A stretch of 64,000 bases of DNA from Candidatus Phosphitivorax anaerolimi. GTDB taxonomy: Bacteria > Desulfobacterota > Desulfomonilia > UBA1062. Below are positions 33,305 through 41,811 of the stretch, piece after piece. Location: NCBI GenBank assembly GCA_001896555.1, contig MPOS01000014.1, forward strand, positions 62,001 to 126,000, read 5' to 3'. The notes under the pieces were generated by a model, which was not told the DNA's origin, did no database searches, and saw only the letters and a list, made by a program, of their open reading frames with translations. The translations under genes and the position numbers were made by a program. Every line of letters starts with the position of its first letter. The first letter of the stretch is position 1.

Positions 33305-35827
33305 TCATCCCGCATCGATCACCCTGCGGACGTTTTCCAGGAGTTCTGAACGGGTGAACGGCTTCATGAGAAGGTTGACCCCTGCATCTAGGATGCCCTG
33401 ATCGACGATAACGTCGTAGGTATAGCCGGAAATGAACAGGACCTTCAGCCCTGCGAGGCTTTCTTTCAAGTGTTCGGCAAGCGTGCGGCCGTCCATGCCG
33501 GGCATGATGATGTCCGTGACCAGGAGATCGATGCCGCCTGTTCTCTTTGCCAGCGCGATGGCATCCCTGCCGTTGGCGGCGGCAATGACGCGGTATCCTT
33601 TCGATTCAAGGATCTCTGTGCTGAGCCGGCGTACATTCTCGTCGTCCTCGCACAAGAGGATGGTTTCAGTCCCTCCGGGGACCTCTTTTTCATCGGGCGC
33701 GGGCGGTTTTTTCAGAACCTCGGCGGATGATGCAGGGAAATAGATTTTGAAGGTCGTCCCCTGGTGAGGCTGGCTGAAGACCGTGATATGTCCGCCCGAC
33801 TGCTTGACGATGCCGTAGACGCTGGAGAGGCCCAGGCCGGTGCCCCTTCCGCGCTCTTTGGTGGTGAAGAACGGATCGAAGATGCGCGCCATGGTGGGTG
33901 CGTCCATGCCGTGCCCCGTATCGCTGACCGTGAGCAGGACATGAGGTCCGGTGCGGGCCTCCGGGTGTTCTGCCACATAGGCCTCGTCGAGAACGGTACC
34001 AACGAGCTCGATATCGATCCTGCCGCCCTCGGGCATGGCATCGCGCGCGTTGACCACGAGATTCAGGATGATTTGCTCGATCTGGTTGGCATGAGCGAGG
34101 ATCGGATATACCCCGTCGCCTGAAGAAATGCTCAGGGTGATATTCTCCGTGATCAGCCGCTTAAGCATTTCCTCCATTCCCAGGAGGATTTCCGAGGGAT
34201 TCAGCACCTCGGACTTGATCATTTCCCGGCGGCTGAAGATCAGCAGCTGCTGGACGAGGGCTGCGGCCCGCTGGGCAGAGTGCCGGATTTCCATAATCTC
34301 ACGGGCGAGTTTTTCGTCCAGGACCCTCCCGCTTTTCAGCGATTCCAGCGCAAGCTCGGTGTACCCGAGAATAGCCGTGAGGATGTTGTTGAAGTCATGG
34401 GCAATGCTGCCCGCCATGTTGCCGATGGCCTCCATCTTCTGGGCCTGCACGAGCTGGGACTCAAGCCGTTTTTTTTCCTCCTCGGCACGCTTGCGCTCGG
34501 TGATGTCGCTGAATACGCTCAGGATGCAGGGCTCTCCTCTCAGGGTGATCGGGGTTGCCGAAAGCAGCCCCACGATAACCTGTCCGGATTTGCTCTTCAG
34601 GTTGATCTCGATATTCTGGGCCTGCCCCTGGCTGTCCATCCTGTCAACGATGTGCTGGCGGTCGTCTGGATCTGCAAAAAGGCCAATTTCAAGGGTGGTA
34701 TGTCCAATGACTTCATCACGGGTATACCCGGACAGGCGTTCGAACGCCCGGTTTACCTCCACGAATCTCCCGTCGACCGTCGAGGTGATGGTGACAATGG
34801 CCGGAGATTCCCGGAACAGGGTCTTCAGGTGCTCTTCCGATTCCTTCAGCTCTCTGGTCCGCTGATTGACCCGCTTCCTGAGCGACCACGACCACAACAG
34901 GATAGCCCCGATCAGGGCGAGCACCAGTGCAAGAGGCATGGCCAGGAACCCTACTGCGTCTTCCCACCACCTGGTCTGCTCGTACACCCCGAACCAGTTG
35001 TCGTAGATCTCTTTGTACCTGCCGGTGGCCTTGATGATATTGAGCCCCTCGTTCAGCTGATGGAGCAGTTTCCAGTTCCCTTCCGACACCGCGAAGCAAT
35101 ACTCCCTCGGGGGGATGTCTGCGGCAACATTCTCAAGGTTGTCGAGCCGGTACTGCGCTGCGATGTACAGCCCCTGCATCTTCGATGAGAGCAGTACCCC
35201 GTCGTGGCGCCCCGAAGCGAGCAGCCTCATCGCCTGCGAAGGGTCTCTTACGGGGATGATGTGCGAGGTCAACCCGGTCTTTTTCAGGTAATCGTGCATG
35301 ATATCGCCCTGCTGGACGATAACCTGCCTGTCCCGGAGATCTTCGAGGGAGTGGATCGGCGAGTCCTGGCGCACGAACAGCCCCGGGGTGACCAGCGTAT
35401 GGGGCACGGAGAAATCGACATGGCGGTCTCTTTCCGGTGAGTAGTACATGCCTGCGAGGATGTCTACCTGTGCCGTTTCCAGACGGTGTCTGACCTGGTT
35501 CCACGGACCCAGATCGATCTGTATGGAAAGATCCATGACCTCGGCCACAGCCTGGATGAGATCGATATTGAAGCCGGTGGGTACCCCATCCTCCAGGAAT
35601 TCATAGGGAGGATAATCCATATCGCCGCTCACCACGAGAACAGGAGCCTCGGCGGGGGCAGCTGTTGGGTTGTCTGCCGAGGGGCTGGCGGAATGGAGAG
35701 GCGAGGCACTGCCCGGGGACAAGAGGAAAAAAACCACCGCGACAAGCACCGTGATGCCCGGCCCGGACGAAGTCATCCTCAGGCGAGCGAGCAAACGGTT
35801 GAACAAGGATATCTCCAAAACTCTCAT
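33305..35827 (-). CDS. Hybrid sensor histidine kinase with periplasmic solute-binding domain
   Basis: About 840 residues. A signal/membrane segment (ITVLVAVVFFLLSPGSA) is followed by an SBP_bac_3-type periplasmic domain (about 60-285; GDMDYPPYEFLEDGVPTGFNIDLIQAVAEVM is its classic opening, here in overlapping parts), a second membrane helix (LALVLALIGAILLWSW), a PAS domain (about 335-450), HisKA with IAHDFNNILTAILGYTEL, HATPase with LVVNARDAMPEGG, DTGHGMD and GRGTGLGLSSVYGI, and a C-terminal receiver with DLLVTDIIMPGMDG and LMKPF. It probably senses an amino acid or other small solute directly. ATG at 35827 is chosen as the first Met before the signal segment; 35776 is an alternative. Confidence 0.93.
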   Translation of the reverse strand: MRVLEISLFNRLLARLRMTSSGPGITVLVAVVFFLLSPGSASPLHSASPSADNPTAAPAEAPVLVVSGDMDYPPYEFLEDGVPTGFNIDLIQAVAEVMDLSIQIDLGPWNQVRHRLETAQVDILAGMYYSPERDRHVDFSVPHTLVTPGLFVRQDSPIHSLEDLRDRQVIVQQGDIMHDYLKKTGLTSHIIPVRDPSQAMRLLASGRHDGVLLSSKMQGLYIAAQYRLDNLENVAADIPPREYCFAVSEGNWKLLHQLNEGLNIIKATGRYKEIYDNWFGVYEQTRWWEDAVGFLAMPLALVLALIGAILLWSWSLRKRVNQRTRELKESEEHLKTLFRESPAIVTITSTVDGRFVEVNRAFERLSGYTRDEVIGHTTLEIGLFADPDDRQHIVDRMDSQGQAQNIEINLKSKSGQVIVGLLSATPITLRGEPCILSVFSDITERKRAEEEKKRLESQLVQAQKMEAIGNMAGSIAHDFNNILTAILGYTELALESLKSGRVLDEKLAREIMEIRHSAQRAAALVQQLLIFSRREMIKSEVLNPSEILLGMEEMLKRLITENITLSISSGDGVYPILAHANQIEQIILNLVVNARDAMPEGGRIDIELVGTVLDEAYVAEHPEARTGPHVLLTVSDTGHGMDAPTMARIFDPFFTTKERGRGTGLGLSSVYGIVKQSGGHITVFSQPHQGTTFKIYFPASSAEVLKKPPAPDEKEVPGGTETILLCEDDENVRRLSTEILESKGYRVIAAANGRDAIALAKRTGGIDLLVTDIIMPGMDGRTLAEHLKESLAGLKVLFISGYTYDVIVDQGILDAGVNLLMKPFTRSELLENVRRVIDAG

Positions 35828-36193
35828 TCCAATGCTATTTTCCCTGATGGCGGAGTATAAGAGAATGTATACTACACTGCTTTCGATCACACAACATGAA
35901 GAACATCGCTGAGACGTATGGAAAGGTGCAGAACTCAACGGCGAGCCTTCGGTCTTGGAAGGGTCCTCAAGTAAGCGAAAACGAATGAGGCTTAAGAATT
36001 GGCGGGAATACGCCCTGCCTTCTTAAGTCTTTACAAGATTGAGGGTACAGTATGCTGATATGAGAAAGATGTCTTAAGGGACATCCGTCCGGGGGCTTTC
36101 CAGGCGGGGCCGCGCCTCCGGCGGTTTTCCCATACGGCGGTATCATTCGGAGAGGAGGCGCACCGCAGGCGGTGGAGCGGGAGCCTCCCCTGG

Positions 36194-37387
36194 TCATTTC
36201 CCGAGCCAGTAGCTTCTCTGCTCTTTGGAGAACACCGATCCCGTGGGTTCTTCAGCTCCCTTGAAGCCTTCTTTCTGATGTTCGCGCTCCGATCTGCTGA
36301 GCTTTCTGCCCATCTCCGCATAGATGGTTTCCTCGGGAATGGTCTTGGGGAAAAAGCTCTTGACGATGCCGAGCGACTCGTCCGTCTTGGCCACAGAGAC
36401 CCGCCAGTCTTTTTCAAGACCGGTCAGCGACCTGACCGCGTCCACGCTCTCGGGCACCACAATGGCCTCGTTGTGGACCTGGAAGGTCATGTAGACCTCC
36501 CGATTATCCGTGGAGAGCGCATCCTCCCAGATTGCAACCTCCCACATGTCGTTGCGCGGCCTCTTCATATCCCTCATGAGCTCGATGACCGAGTTCAGCG
36601 CCACAAGGCCGTTTCCCGCGCTGATGAATACGATTCTCGGTTCTTCCCACAGTGCGTGGATGAGCTCGTCCATGCTCACCCTTCGGGTAGTCTCGACCAT
36701 GGCATAGTGGAGATGGCTCAGATTGAACGGACCTGCGCCCGCCATGGTGGTGATGTCGAGATCCGGGATCACGGTCTTTGCATCAGGACCCTGATGACTC
36801 GGGACCTTGGTCTCCGGGATCGCGGTATTGATCATGCCCGTGTTGTGCGACTCCCAGGGATCGGTGCTCCTGCGCAGGAGTACGGCGCGCACACGATCGA
36901 CCCATCCCTTCCTCAGAAGTGCGTGCGAGATCCTGCACAGTGCGGTGGTATTGCAGGACACCACCCGGGTGAAATCCCTGTTCAGCGCACCCTCGTAATT
37001 CACCTGCGCCACAAAGGAGTATCCGGTAAGAGAATGTTTTTCTCCTCCCTGGAAGATGGCCTTGACCCCTGCCTCTTTATACTTGTCCCGGTTCCGCGCC
37101 CCGATGCCCTTGGGCGTGCAGTCCACCACGATTTCCGCATGTTTGAGCAGATCGTCCAGGTCGCCCTCGACCGGGATGCGTGCATCCTCCATTTCCGCGC
37201 GTTTTTCCGGGACCGAGGCATACACCGGATACCCTCTCTCGACCGCGACGCGGATACGGTAGTCGGTTGATACATCGGCCACCCCTACCAGTTCCATATC
37301 ATCCTGCAGGGCTATAGCATCCGCCACCCGTTTGCCGATCACTCCATAACCGTTTACCGCCACCCGTGCTTTCCTGCCTGTAACCAT
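36194..37387 (-). CDS. Type II glyceraldehyde-3-phosphate dehydrogenase (archaeal type)
   Basis: A 397-residue enzyme that oxidises glyceraldehyde 3-phosphate to 1,3-bisphosphoglycerate. It has the archaeal-type signature rather than the bacterial one: VAVNGYGVIGKRVADAI for NAD(P), the catalytic Cys145 in VSCNTTALCR, and RSTDPWESHNTGMINTAIPETKVPSHQGPD in overlapping parts. The usual bacterial ASCTTNC motif is absent. The final 45 residues (RKLSRSEREHQKEGFKG onward) extend beyond the archaeal enzyme and are charged. GGGAG precedes the ATG at 37385-37387. No other glycolytic gene adjoins. Such genes are rare in bacteria and probably arrived from an archaeon. Confidence 0.9.
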   Translation of the reverse strand: MVTGRKARVAVNGYGVIGKRVADAIALQDDMELVGVADVSTDYRIRVAVERGYPVYASVPEKRAEMEDARIPVEGDLDDLLKHAEIVVDCTPKGIGARNRDKYKEAGVKAIFQGGEKHSLTGYSFVAQVNYEGALNRDFTRVVSCNTTALCRISHALLRKGWVDRVRAVLLRRSTDPWESHNTGMINTAIPETKVPSHQGPDAKTVIPDLDITTMAGAGPFNLSHLHYAMVETTRRVSMDELIHALWEEPRIVFISAGNGLVALNSVIELMRDMKRPRNDMWEVAIWEDALSTDNREVYMTFQVHNEAIVVPESVDAVRSLTGLEKDWRVSVAKTDESLGIVKSFFPKTIPEETIYAEMGRKLSRSEREHQKEGFKGAEEPTGSVFSKEQRSYWLGK

Positions 37388-37575
37388 ACGACTCTCCCTT
37401 GTTTGAAGCATCGGAGATTTGGTTTGACCGTGCTCCATTACTATATGTTGTAATATGCCCCCTGAGATCAGAATCAACGGTCCCCAGGGTCCTCGGAGAC
37501 ACAGGCGGCAAGGCCTTCAAGAGGTGCAGGGCGAGAAGAGGTGATCATCGGCTCCCTTCGGCCCTTGGATGAACG

Positions 37576-38124
37576 GTGAAAGAGAAGAATATCTACAGAA
37601 ACCCGGAGCTGGGATTCTCGATCGAAAAGCCTCAAGACTGGGTGTTCATGCCCACAGTATGGGTGCTGAACCTGAAGGACAAGGCCGAGCCTTTTTACCG
37701 GGAACTCGACGAGAGGGTACGATACGCCCGGCTCCCCTTCGTATACTTTCACTATGACCACGGAATCTCTGATCTCGTCATCCCCACCGTGCAGGTCATG
37801 TACCGTACGACCTGCGGTACGAGCGCCCTGGACCGTTCGACCATTCTCGGGATGCAGCTCGTTCAGCTCCAGATCGTTCTCGATGACTATTGCCTGGTAG
37901 AGGCAACATCGGACGGTGTCATATCGGAGAGGCCGGCCAACATCATTAAATCCACACACACCGTGAATAACCAGAACGGGAAGACGATGGACTGCCTGTC
38001 CCGCTGCTATGTGATCTTCACCGAGGATGCCATGTTCGTGGTGGTGATGTCCGGCCCGACCGAGGGCACCTATCGCTGCGACCGGGAGTTCGGCGAAATC
38101 CTGAGGTCCATCCGCATCGGTTGA
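37576..38124 (+). CDS. Uncharacterised soluble protein
   Basis: About 182 residues, GTG start, no signal peptide. The opening KNIYRNPELGFSIEKPQDWVF is the pattern of the PsbP/LpqN-like fold, where a degraded lipoprotein-type domain begins with FSI.KP.DW.F. The end (TEDAMFVVVMSGPTEGTYRCDREFGEILRSIRI) also fits that fold: a closing helix of the type FxxILxSIRI. Function cannot be named. It is divergent from the GAPDH gene (188 bases apart) and may share its control region. Confidence 0.65.
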   Translation: MKEKNIYRNPELGFSIEKPQDWVFMPTVWVLNLKDKAEPFYRELDERVRYARLPFVYFHYDHGISDLVIPTVQVMYRTTCGTSALDRSTILGMQLVQLQIVLDDYCLVEATSDGVISERPANIIKSTHTVNNQNGKTMDCLSRCYVIFTEDAMFVVVMSGPTEGTYRCDREFGEILRSIRIG

Positions 38125-38283
38125 TCGCTGGCTGAACTCTCCCCTTGAGACTTCCCACAGGAGCCGATGGCTTTTGTTCTGCACAAAGACCCCTTCCGGA
38201 CAGTAGGAGGTACGGCTCAACCCTTGATTCTTCCGGAACAGGTGAGACATATGAATTACAAGGGGCAAAGGGAGGTTTTTTTA

Positions 38284-38913
38284 ATGAAGCCGGGATGGAT
38301 AGTCGCTATGTCTCTGATTCTCGCGGCCGTTCCCCTCAATCTCTGCCGCACTGTCGAACTGGAGGTCACGCCTCTGGTAGGCTATACCTTCGGGGGCTCG
38401 TTCGAAGAGACCTATTCAGGCACCGACCTTGACCTGGACGAGGGTGTCAGCCTGGGAGCTGCGATCGATTTCCCGCTGGGCCAGGGGAGGCAGGTTGAGC
38501 TCTACTACAGCCGCCAGCCCACCGAGCTTCAGGCCGATGGACCGCTTCTTTCCGAAGAGGCGCTGTTCGACCTCGATGTGCACTACATCCACATCGGCGG
38601 CACCTATACCTGGCACGATGAGGGGCCGGTGCGCCCCTTCGTCGCCGGGACCCTGGGGGTCACCCACCTCGATCCCGAGCCTTCGGGCCTTGATTCCCGG
38701 ACCCGGTTTTCCCTGGGGCTGGGCGGCGGTGCACGGGTATTCGCCACCGAGCACATCGGTCTGCGATTCGAAGGGAGAGGGTTCGTCACCCTGATCGACG
38801 ACGACGGAGGCGGCACGGTCTTCTTCAGCGACCCGGGCGGTCTCTCGGTCGCGGTGTCGTCTGATTTTTTCGCCCAGTTCGTGTTCAATGCAGGGGTATT
38901 CTTCCGGTTCTGA
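38284..38913 (+). CDS. Outer-membrane beta-barrel protein
   Basis: A 209-residue protein. Signal peptide MKPGWIVAMSLILAAVPLNLC, then eight or so amphipathic strands with Gly/Tyr-rich turns (VELEVTPLVGYTFGGSFEETY, RQVELYYSRQP, VHYIHIGGTYTWH, FSLGLGGGARVFATEHIGLRFEGRGFVTL). It ends in FVFNAGVFFRF, with the aromatic C-terminal phenylalanine recognised by the BAM complex. It is similar in form to OmpW/OmpA-barrel or TonB-independent porin-like proteins. GGGAGG precedes the ATG at 38284; earlier in-frame Met codons lack both ribosome site and signal peptide. Confidence 0.85.
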   Translation: MKPGWIVAMSLILAAVPLNLCRTVELEVTPLVGYTFGGSFEETYSGTDLDLDEGVSLGAAIDFPLGQGRQVELYYSRQPTELQADGPLLSEEALFDLDVHYIHIGGTYTWHDEGPVRPFVAGTLGVTHLDPEPSGLDSRTRFSLGLGGGARVFATEHIGLRFEGRGFVTLIDDDGGGTVFFSDPGGLSVAVSSDFFAQFVFNAGVFFRF

Positions 38914-39039
38914 CCGCTTGAGGTCTCGCATATCTTTCTTTAATAAATCCGATCACCAAAGATTCAGGAGGGGCTGGATACTTGCCGTTGATTGCTTTTT
39001 ACTAATCCTGTTTCTGATGGGGAAAAGAACGGTTTCTTT

Positions 39040-39067
39040 TTGACGTGTGCCGGATTTGCGGTACAAT
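39040..39067 (+). promoter_or_regulatory. Promoter of the DUF4139 gene
   Basis: TTGACG (39040-39045), 16-base spacer, TACAAT (39062-39067). Both boxes are five-of-six matches. Leader of about 40 bases to the ATG at 39115. Confidence 0.75.
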
Positions 39068-39114
39068 CACTCCAAGCCTGCATGGCACATGCATGGATGG
39101 GGAGGAGCAAGGGT

Positions 39115-40596
39115 ATGAAGAGAACGCTTCTGGTGTTTCTGCTCGTGGGTTTTCTGTCGGTTGCCGCCCGTGCTGAGGATTTCCAGAGGGTGGTGCTGTA
39201 CCAGGATATGGCCTTTCTCACCCTGGAACGCCCTGCTGTCGACGGCTGCCTCGTAATCGAGTGCCCGCCCGATCTGATCCCTGATTCCGTTACCGTGGCT
39301 CCGGTGAGGGGCGGGAGCGTCAGGTCCATGAGCATCGAGCCCAGGCGGCTCACCTCGGGCAAGACCGAGCAGCTCAAGGCCGCGCTGGCGGAGAAGCGCT
39401 CGCTGTTGGAAGAGAAGAGAATGCTCAGGAAGACCGTCGAGAGGCAGATCGAGCTGATCTTCGGCGCGGCCGGGATCAGGGACGGCCAGGCGCCCTTTTC
39501 CCGGACCCATCTCGCGGATGCTCTGAATTTCATCGACGAAAGGGTGGAGCCCCTCAACAAGCGATACATCGGGCTGGGCGGCGAGATCGAAGCGCTCTCC
39601 ACCGAGGTGAAGGACCTGGAAGAGCAGCTCGCCGCGGTCTCGCGCAGGCCTGGGTACCTGATCACCATAGAGACGGATCGTGACGGAGAATTCCGGGTGT
39701 CGTACGTTGTGAGAGGAGGCTCCTGGAGCCCGGAGTATGCCGTGCACGCTGACCCAGCCCGGGGGATGATGAGAATCGACGCATCGGCGGTCATCCGGCA
39801 GGCCACCGGAACCGACTGGGAGGTCGAGGAGCTCCTGGTGGCTACAGGAAGACCCGGGCTCGGCATCCAGGCGCCTGAGCCGGTTCCCTGGTATATAGGG
39901 ATGCCGCGATACCGGGCCGACTCCCTGCAGCAGAAGGCGGTCCCGATGGCCGTAGCGCCTGAAGAGGCGGCGATGGACCAGGACTTCGAGGCCGAGGTCA
40001 AGGCGACATCGGCGAGCTATGTGATCGGTGCCGCAAGGTCGGTGAGGTTGCCGGGCGACGGGACGCCCAGCACGGTCGTGCTCCAGAAGAAACAGATGCA
40101 GGCCGAGTTCATGAGGCTCACCTGCCCCCGGATCGACAGCGGGGCCTTCCTGAGGGCCGCGGCGGTCTGGGGCGGCAATGCACCCATTCTTTCCGGGGCC
40201 TACAGCGCCTATGTGGACGGCGAGTTCATGGGCAGGGGGGTCATCGGCCGGACCAGACCCGGAGAAGAGTTCACGGTGGATCTGGGCAGGGACGAGGGGA
40301 TCGCGGTGGAGCGCAAGGAGAAGGTCTTCCATGAGAAGACCATCACCAAGAAGGATAAGACCACCTACTCGTACACCATCACGATAAGGAACGCCCGCGC
40401 TCATCCGGTACGTGTCGCCCTGAAGGACCAGATACCCGTATCCAGAGACGAAGCGGTCCGCTCCGAGCTCGTCAAGGCCACACCCGAGGCGGTTCCAGAT
40501 GAAGACGGCATCCTTCTCTGGGAGCTCGAATGCGCTCCAGGGGCAGAAGAGGTGGTACGCTTCTCGTTCTGCATCACCGGCATGCCGCCCTGGTGA
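39115..40596 (+). CDS. DUF4139-domain exported protein
   Basis: A 493-residue protein with a signal peptide (MKRTLLVFLLVGFLSVAARA). The N-terminal DUF4140-like domain (about 22-90) is followed by a coiled coil of about 100 residues (TEQLKAALAEKRSLLEEKRMLRKTVERQIELI in pieces) and the C-terminal DUF4139 beta domain (YVVRGGSWSPEYAVHADP through IPVSRDEAV and ELECAPGAEEVVRFSFCI). Similar proteins have been called mucoidy-inhibitor MuiA-like; their role in the envelope is not established. The ATG at 39115 has GGGGAGGAGCAAGGG upstream and begins the signal peptide. It has its own promoter. Confidence 0.88.
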   Translation: MKRTLLVFLLVGFLSVAARAEDFQRVVLYQDMAFLTLERPAVDGCLVIECPPDLIPDSVTVAPVRGGSVRSMSIEPRRLTSGKTEQLKAALAEKRSLLEEKRMLRKTVERQIELIFGAAGIRDGQAPFSRTHLADALNFIDERVEPLNKRYIGLGGEIEALSTEVKDLEEQLAAVSRRPGYLITIETDRDGEFRVSYVVRGGSWSPEYAVHADPARGMMRIDASAVIRQATGTDWEVEELLVATGRPGLGIQAPEPVPWYIGMPRYRADSLQQKAVPMAVAPEEAAMDQDFEAEVKATSASYVIGAARSVRLPGDGTPSTVVLQKKQMQAEFMRLTCPRIDSGAFLRAAAVWGGNAPILSGAYSAYVDGEFMGRGVIGRTRPGEEFTVDLGRDEGIAVERKEKVFHEKTITKKDKTTYSYTITIRNARAHPVRVALKDQIPVSRDEAVRSELVKATPEAVPDEDGILLWELECAPGAEEVVRFSFCITGMPPW

Positions 40597-40999
40597 AGCA
40601 AGGGCAGGGCGTTGGTATACGCCGACGGCCCCCTGTATGTGGAGGTTTCCCTGTCTGATCCGGCGGATGCACCCTGTTTCCGGCGGGATGACCATACCCT
40701 CCCGGTCCAAGATCCCCTACCGGCACCAGCCGGCCACTGGCCCCGCATTGGATCCCGATACAGACCCCCGGTGCCGCACCAATGCTTCCGGCATATTTCT
40801 CTATCTGCTGGACGGCCCTTGACAAGGGTTTGTAATTTATTATAGTCAATATCATATATAGCAATAAGACAATATAATATCCCATTGATATGGCCTCACC
40901 TTGATTCCAGAGGAAAGAAAACACGATCGGCATTCTGTCGAGTATTGTTTTTAAGGCTGTGTTTTCATCAATAAAAAATGTCCAAAGAGGAGGTAAAGT
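40597..40999. other. Intergenic region before the SGNH gene
   Basis: The first 220 bases are GC-rich and without a supported gene. From 40830 the DNA becomes very AT-rich. The promoter at 40819-40846 is placed at this boundary, so the SGNH gene would have a leader of about 150 bases with no recognised structure. Confidence 0.5.
40819..40846 (+). promoter_or_regulatory. Promoter upstream of the SGNH lipoprotein gene
   Basis: A perfect TTGACA (40819-40824), 16-base spacer, TATAGT (40841-40846). Confidence 0.7.
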
Positions 41000-41725
41000 A
41001 TGAGGAGGTTCAAAGTAGGGCCATTGGTAAAGGGTGCGGCTTTTCTTGTTCTCATCCTGGCGGCTACCGGATGCTCGCTGCTGAGCGTCAGCGAGATACG
41101 CAACGCCACCCGCAATGATGTAGTGAACCTGGGCGATTCCATATTCGCCCTGTCCGGCAAGATCCACGACAACCTGCAGAGCTGGGCCGGACAGACCTTC
41201 CGCCGGTATGCACTCTCCGGCTCCATGGTAAGCCATATCGGTGATCAGTACAACAAAGCGAAACGCGACAATGCAAACATCCAGACCATTTTCATGGACG
41301 GAGGCGGCAATGACATCCTGATTCCGGCCACGCTCTTTGATCCGTACAACTGCAAGGTCGACTGGTGGGAATCAGGGCTTTCGTCATCCTGCAAATCACT
41401 CATCGATGACATCTATGTCGACACCGTGAACCTGCTCAACCGGATGGGCAGAGACGGGGTGGATAACATCATCTATCTCGGATACTACCGTGTGAAGGAC
41501 GGCCTCATCGGCACCACGAAGCTGAACCAGGCGGTCGACTACGGGGATGCGCGGCTCTCCCTGGCGGTCCGGAATGCAACTGCAGCGTCCAATTACCGGG
41601 TGTTCGTCGATCCGCGGGCATACATCTCCAGCTCGGATATCATCATTGACGGCATCCATCCCAGCAGTTCCGGCTCGCAGAAGCTTGCAAGCCTGATCTG
41701 GGCCAAGCTCCAGCCTCTTCTGTAA
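41000..41725 (+). CDS. SGNH/GDSL-type esterase lipoprotein
   Basis: A 241-residue lipoprotein: lipobox LAATGC with Cys25 acylated and serine at +2, which favours the outer membrane. The SGNH blocks are all present: block I NLGDSI with nucleophile Ser47, a block II glycine in ALSGSM, block III DGGGND with Asn104, and block V DGIHPSSSG with Asp217 and His220. It is probably a periplasmic or surface esterase or acyl-transfer enzyme; the natural ester is unknown. GAGGAGG precedes the ATG. A strong terminator follows (41742-41775), and then a lipase-chaperone-like gene. Confidence 0.9.
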   Translation: MRRFKVGPLVKGAAFLVLILAATGCSLLSVSEIRNATRNDVVNLGDSIFALSGKIHDNLQSWAGQTFRRYALSGSMVSHIGDQYNKAKRDNANIQTIFMDGGGNDILIPATLFDPYNCKVDWWESGLSSSCKSLIDDIYVDTVNLLNRMGRDGVDNIIYLGYYRVKDGLIGTTKLNQAVDYGDARLSLAVRNATAASNYRVFVDPRAYISSSDIIIDGIHPSSSGSQKLASLIWAKLQPLL

Positions 41726-41741
41726 AAAGGCACCCTTCAAG

Positions 41742-41775
41742 GGGCAGGGTGGGCGGTTTCCCCCCTGCCCTTTTT
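41742..41775 (+). terminator. Rho-independent terminator after the SGNH gene
   Basis: Eight-base stem GGGCAGGG / CCCTGCCC with a 13-base loop, followed by TTTTT. It stands between the esterase and the chaperone-like gene, so it would lower rather than abolish read-through. Confidence 0.85.
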
Positions 41776-41811
41776 CTCAGGTAAGGTTGTTTTGCCCGAA
41801 GAAAGATAGCC

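Noticed and set aside
39067-40710. Long minus-strand frame opposite the DUF4139 gene
   Set aside because: Antisense shadow of a gene with signal peptide, promoter and ribosome site; the product has no domain or signal.
40597-40850. Continuation of the DUF4139 coding sequence in another frame, i.e. a frameshift at its end
   Set aside because: The protein already ends with a complete family-type C terminus, and the following frames show no pattern of it.
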